This document shows positions 62,216 through 64,000 of a DNA stretch of 64,000 bases, in pieces (position 1 is the stretch's first letter; each line of letters starts with the position of its first letter). Below the pieces are notes generated by a model. It did not search any database. It was not told the DNA's origin and saw only the letters and a program-made list of their open reading frames with translations. The position numbers and the translations under genes are program-made. Source of the DNA: Streptomyces durmitorensis (lineage in GTDB: Bacteria > Actinomycetota > Actinomycetes > Streptomycetales > Streptomycetaceae); the NCBI RefSeq assembly GCF_023498005.1, contig NZ_CP097289.1, positions 4,588,001-4,652,000 of the forward strand, read 5' to 3'.

Positions 62216-63190
62216 ATGTCCGTCGAGCACATACCGCACGGCGTCGAGCAACTCTGCGAGCAAGGTTCGGCCGCATACATCCGAGCGTTGAGCGAAGGCC
62301 GGATCCGAAGCGAAGACGTCGCACAGGCGCCCTGCCTCGTCGACTTCGGCTTGCTCCATCCGGACATCAGCGACATGCAGTGGCTGCACCCCACTGCCCC
62401 TGCCGTCGCTCTCCCCCGGCTCCTTCGCGTCATCGAGGACCACATCACGGACCAGCGCCAGCGGGAGGAACGTCTCACTGCGGCCTTCGAGCCACTCATG
62501 GCCCTCGACCCCCGGCTGTCCACCGCCTCGGACAATCCCGCGATCACTGTTCTCGACGGCCTCGAACGCATCAATGCGGCCATCGACCAGGCCATCTCCG
62601 ACACGCAGGAGGAGTTCCTCGCCGTCCAGCCCGGAGGCACCCGCCCACCAGAGACCTTGGCCGACGCATTCGCCCGCGACCAGGCACTGCTGAGCCGCGG
62701 CTGTCGCATGCGAACTCTCTATCAGCACACGACCCGTCACTCCCTCCCTGTTCTCGCCTACCTCGAGCGACTCGAAGGCGATGCCGAAGCCCGCACCCTC
62801 GACGAGGTCACGGAGCGCCTCTTCGTCTTCGACCGGACCGTGGCCTTCATTCCAGCGAGCAAGGACCGCAGCCTCGCCCTCGAACTGCGCCACCCCGCCG
62901 TTGTCGAGTACCTCGCCACCACCTTCGATCGCCTGTGGCGCCTGGCCACGCCCATGTGGCCGCAGTCAGCCCCCCAGCCTGCGGACGACGGCGTTACCGC
63001 CCGCCAGCGCGCCATCGCTGCCCTCCTCGTCGAGGGCCACACCGACTCCGAGGTCGCCGCAAGCCTCGGCATGAACGTCCGCACCGCCCGCGTACACATC
63101 GCCAAACTCGCCGTCGGCGTCGGCAGTCACAGCCGGGCTCAACTCGGCTATCGCATTGGTCAGTCAGGAATCCTCGACCAGAAGCGCTAG
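62216..63190 (+). CDS. LuxR-type regulator with a TrmB/PLD-like sensor domain (paralogue 2)
   Basis: The protein has 324 residues from ATG 62216, chosen because of GGGAGGGAG seven bases upstream. It aligns over its length with paralogue 1: EQLCEQGSAAYIRALSEGRI at the start, AVQPGGTRPPETLADA, MRTLYQHTTRHS (165-176), RLFVFDRTVAFIPASKDRSLALELRHPAVVEYLA, and a C-terminal LuxR-type helix-turn-helix with MNVRTARVHIAKLAVGVGSHSRAQLGYRIGQSGIL. Paralogues 2 and 3 share more specific words (for example YQHTTRHSL and RTLDE) than either does with 1. The tandem order suggests duplication in place. Confidence 0.8.
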   Translation: MSVEHIPHGVEQLCEQGSAAYIRALSEGRIRSEDVAQAPCLVDFGLLHPDISDMQWLHPTAPAVALPRLLRVIEDHITDQRQREERLTAAFEPLMALDPRLSTASDNPAITVLDGLERINAAIDQAISDTQEEFLAVQPGGTRPPETLADAFARDQALLSRGCRMRTLYQHTTRHSLPVLAYLERLEGDAEARTLDEVTERLFVFDRTVAFIPASKDRSLALELRHPAVVEYLATTFDRLWRLATPMWPQSAPQPADDGVTARQRAIAALLVEGHTDSEVAASLGMNVRTARVHIAKLAVGVGSHSRAQLGYRIGQSGILDQKR

Positions 63191-63229
63191 GAGACCGCGC
63201 TTCACCTGAGAAGCAGTGGGGAGGCCGAG

Positions 63230-64000
63230 ATGGCCGCAGGGCATCACGCACACGAAAGCGACGAACTGTGCCAAGCCGGCATGGAGGCGTACACCCGCGC
63301 CCTGCGCGCAGGCCGAATTCACACTCGTGAGGTCGATCCGACCCCCTGCCTCGTTCGCTTCGGCCTCCTGCGCCCCGACTGCGACGACACGCAATGGCTA
63401 CGCCCTGTATCACCGGCCGTCGCGCTCCCTCGGCTTCTTGTGGGTGTCGAGGACGGCATCGCACATCAGCGTCGTCGCAAAGCGCAGTTGGCCGTCGAAT
63501 TCGACCAGCTGATGTCACTGGCCCCCAGCCGCTCCCGCGCCTCAAGTGCTTCTGGAATCTCCGTGTTGCAGGGGATGCCGCTCATCGAAGAAGCCATCGA
63601 CCGAGCAACAGCGGCCACCATTGAAGAGATCCGCATCATCCAGCCGGGAGGGCAGAGGCTCCCCAGGCACTTGGCCGACTCGCGGCCTGTTGAGCAAGGG
63701 TTCCTCAGGCGGGGCGGCCGCATGCGTACGCTTTATCAGCACACGACCCGCCACTCACTGGCAACTCTCGCCCACTACGAGCATTTGCAAGGCAACGTCG
63801 AGGTGCGCACTCTGGACGAGCTCCCACAGCGCCTCTTCATCTTCGATCAGCGCTCGGCCATGATTCCGACGCGGGAAGCTCGCGACATAGCCATCGAATT
63901 GAGCCATCCGGCACTCGTCGCCCATCTCACCGCAGGGTATGAACTTCTCTGGCGCAAGGCGACTCCCATGTACCCGGTCCCCGTGCCACTGCCCGCACAG
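63230..64000 (+). CDS. LuxR-type regulator with a TrmB/PLD-like sensor domain (paralogue 3, 3' end missing)
   Basis: 257 residues are visible; the frame is open to the window's end. ATG 63230 follows GGGGAGG with five bases between. It shares DELCQAGMEAYTRALRAGRI, IIQPGGQRLPRHLADSR, MRTLYQHTTRHSLATLAHYEH (165-185, shown in two parts as MRTLYQHTTRHS and LATLAHYEH) and RLFIFDQRSAMIPTREARDIAIELSHPALVAHL with paralogues 1 and 2. The DNA-binding domain should lie beyond the window. Only 39 bases separate it from paralogue 2, so it is probably on the same transcript. Confidence 0.8.
   Translation, partial: MAAGHHAHESDELCQAGMEAYTRALRAGRIHTREVDPTPCLVRFGLLRPDCDDTQWLRPVSPAVALPRLLVGVEDGIAHQRRRKAQLAVEFDQLMSLAPSRSRASSASGISVLQGMPLIEEAIDRATAATIEEIRIIQPGGQRLPRHLADSRPVEQGFLRRGGRMRTLYQHTTRHSLATLAHYEHLQGNVEVRTLDELPQRLFIFDQRSAMIPTREARDIAIELSHPALVAHLTAGYELLWRKATPMYPVPVPLPAQ

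Overview
The window is 64 kb of very GC-rich DNA with strong G/C bias at third codon positions, frequent GTG/TTG starts, translationally coupled ATGA overlaps and many secreted or serine/threonine-kinase signalling proteins. Gene content and order (ECF sigma, asd-ask, recR-ybaB, Ser/Thr kinase, purA, kynurenine genes, fba-pyrE, clpB) point to a Streptomyces chromosome core. From memory the order resembles the S. coelicolor segment from about SCO3610 to SCO3661, but no comparison was run. No tRNA, rRNA, CRISPR array, insertion sequence or prophage was recognised.

Layout. 1-9 kb: partial amidohydrolase, DoxX-like membrane protein, two hypothetical proteins, secreted serine hydrolase, GNAT, methyltransferase divergent from an S9 peptidase, and a SURF1-like protein. 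9-18 kb: ECF sigma factor with a coupled membrane partner, asd-lysC, a PadR regulator with its membrane partner, and DUF5063-recR-ybaB. 18-25 kb: SLATT-like protein, a hypothetical protein, a large GT2-membrane fusion coupled to a GntR regulator, and a class III aminotransferase. 25-34 kb: two-component system, VTC/DUF4956 pair, DJ-1/MarR pair, Ser/Thr kinase and a PstS-like membrane protein. 34-44 kb: purA, DAG-kinase-like protein, GbsR/MarR regulator divergent from an ABC exporter, a NarL-type two-component system, and a P450. 44-60 kb: three kynurenine-pathway genes, DUF3151, fba, pyrE, aldose epimerase, SRPBCC protein, membrane aminopropyltransferase, DUF2617, a Cys/Gly-rich membrane peptide, aminotransferase, YbjN, clpB (with an upstream HspR-type inverted repeat) and a PPOX protein.

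60.2-64.0 kb looks like accessory DNA, with a more relaxed codon choice by eye. A short secreted peptide carrying a DIIWA...DIIWA repeat is translationally coupled to a shrunken Rieske-fold protein that lacks the iron-sulfur ligands. Both lie divergent from a tandem array of three paralogous regulators (QPGG and MRTLYQHT motifs, LuxR-type C-terminal helix-turn-helix); the third runs off the window. This is the best candidate here for an undescribed system.

The intergenic DNA is rich in repeats. A 92-bp element with 13-bp perfect terminal inverted repeats occurs twice, once inside the 3' end of a response regulator gene. A long Streptomyces-type intergenic repeat occurs four times. There are also several short tandem arrays, two of which start on or contain a stop codon. 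Candidate operators are visible for PadR, MarR, GbsR/MarR and HspR.
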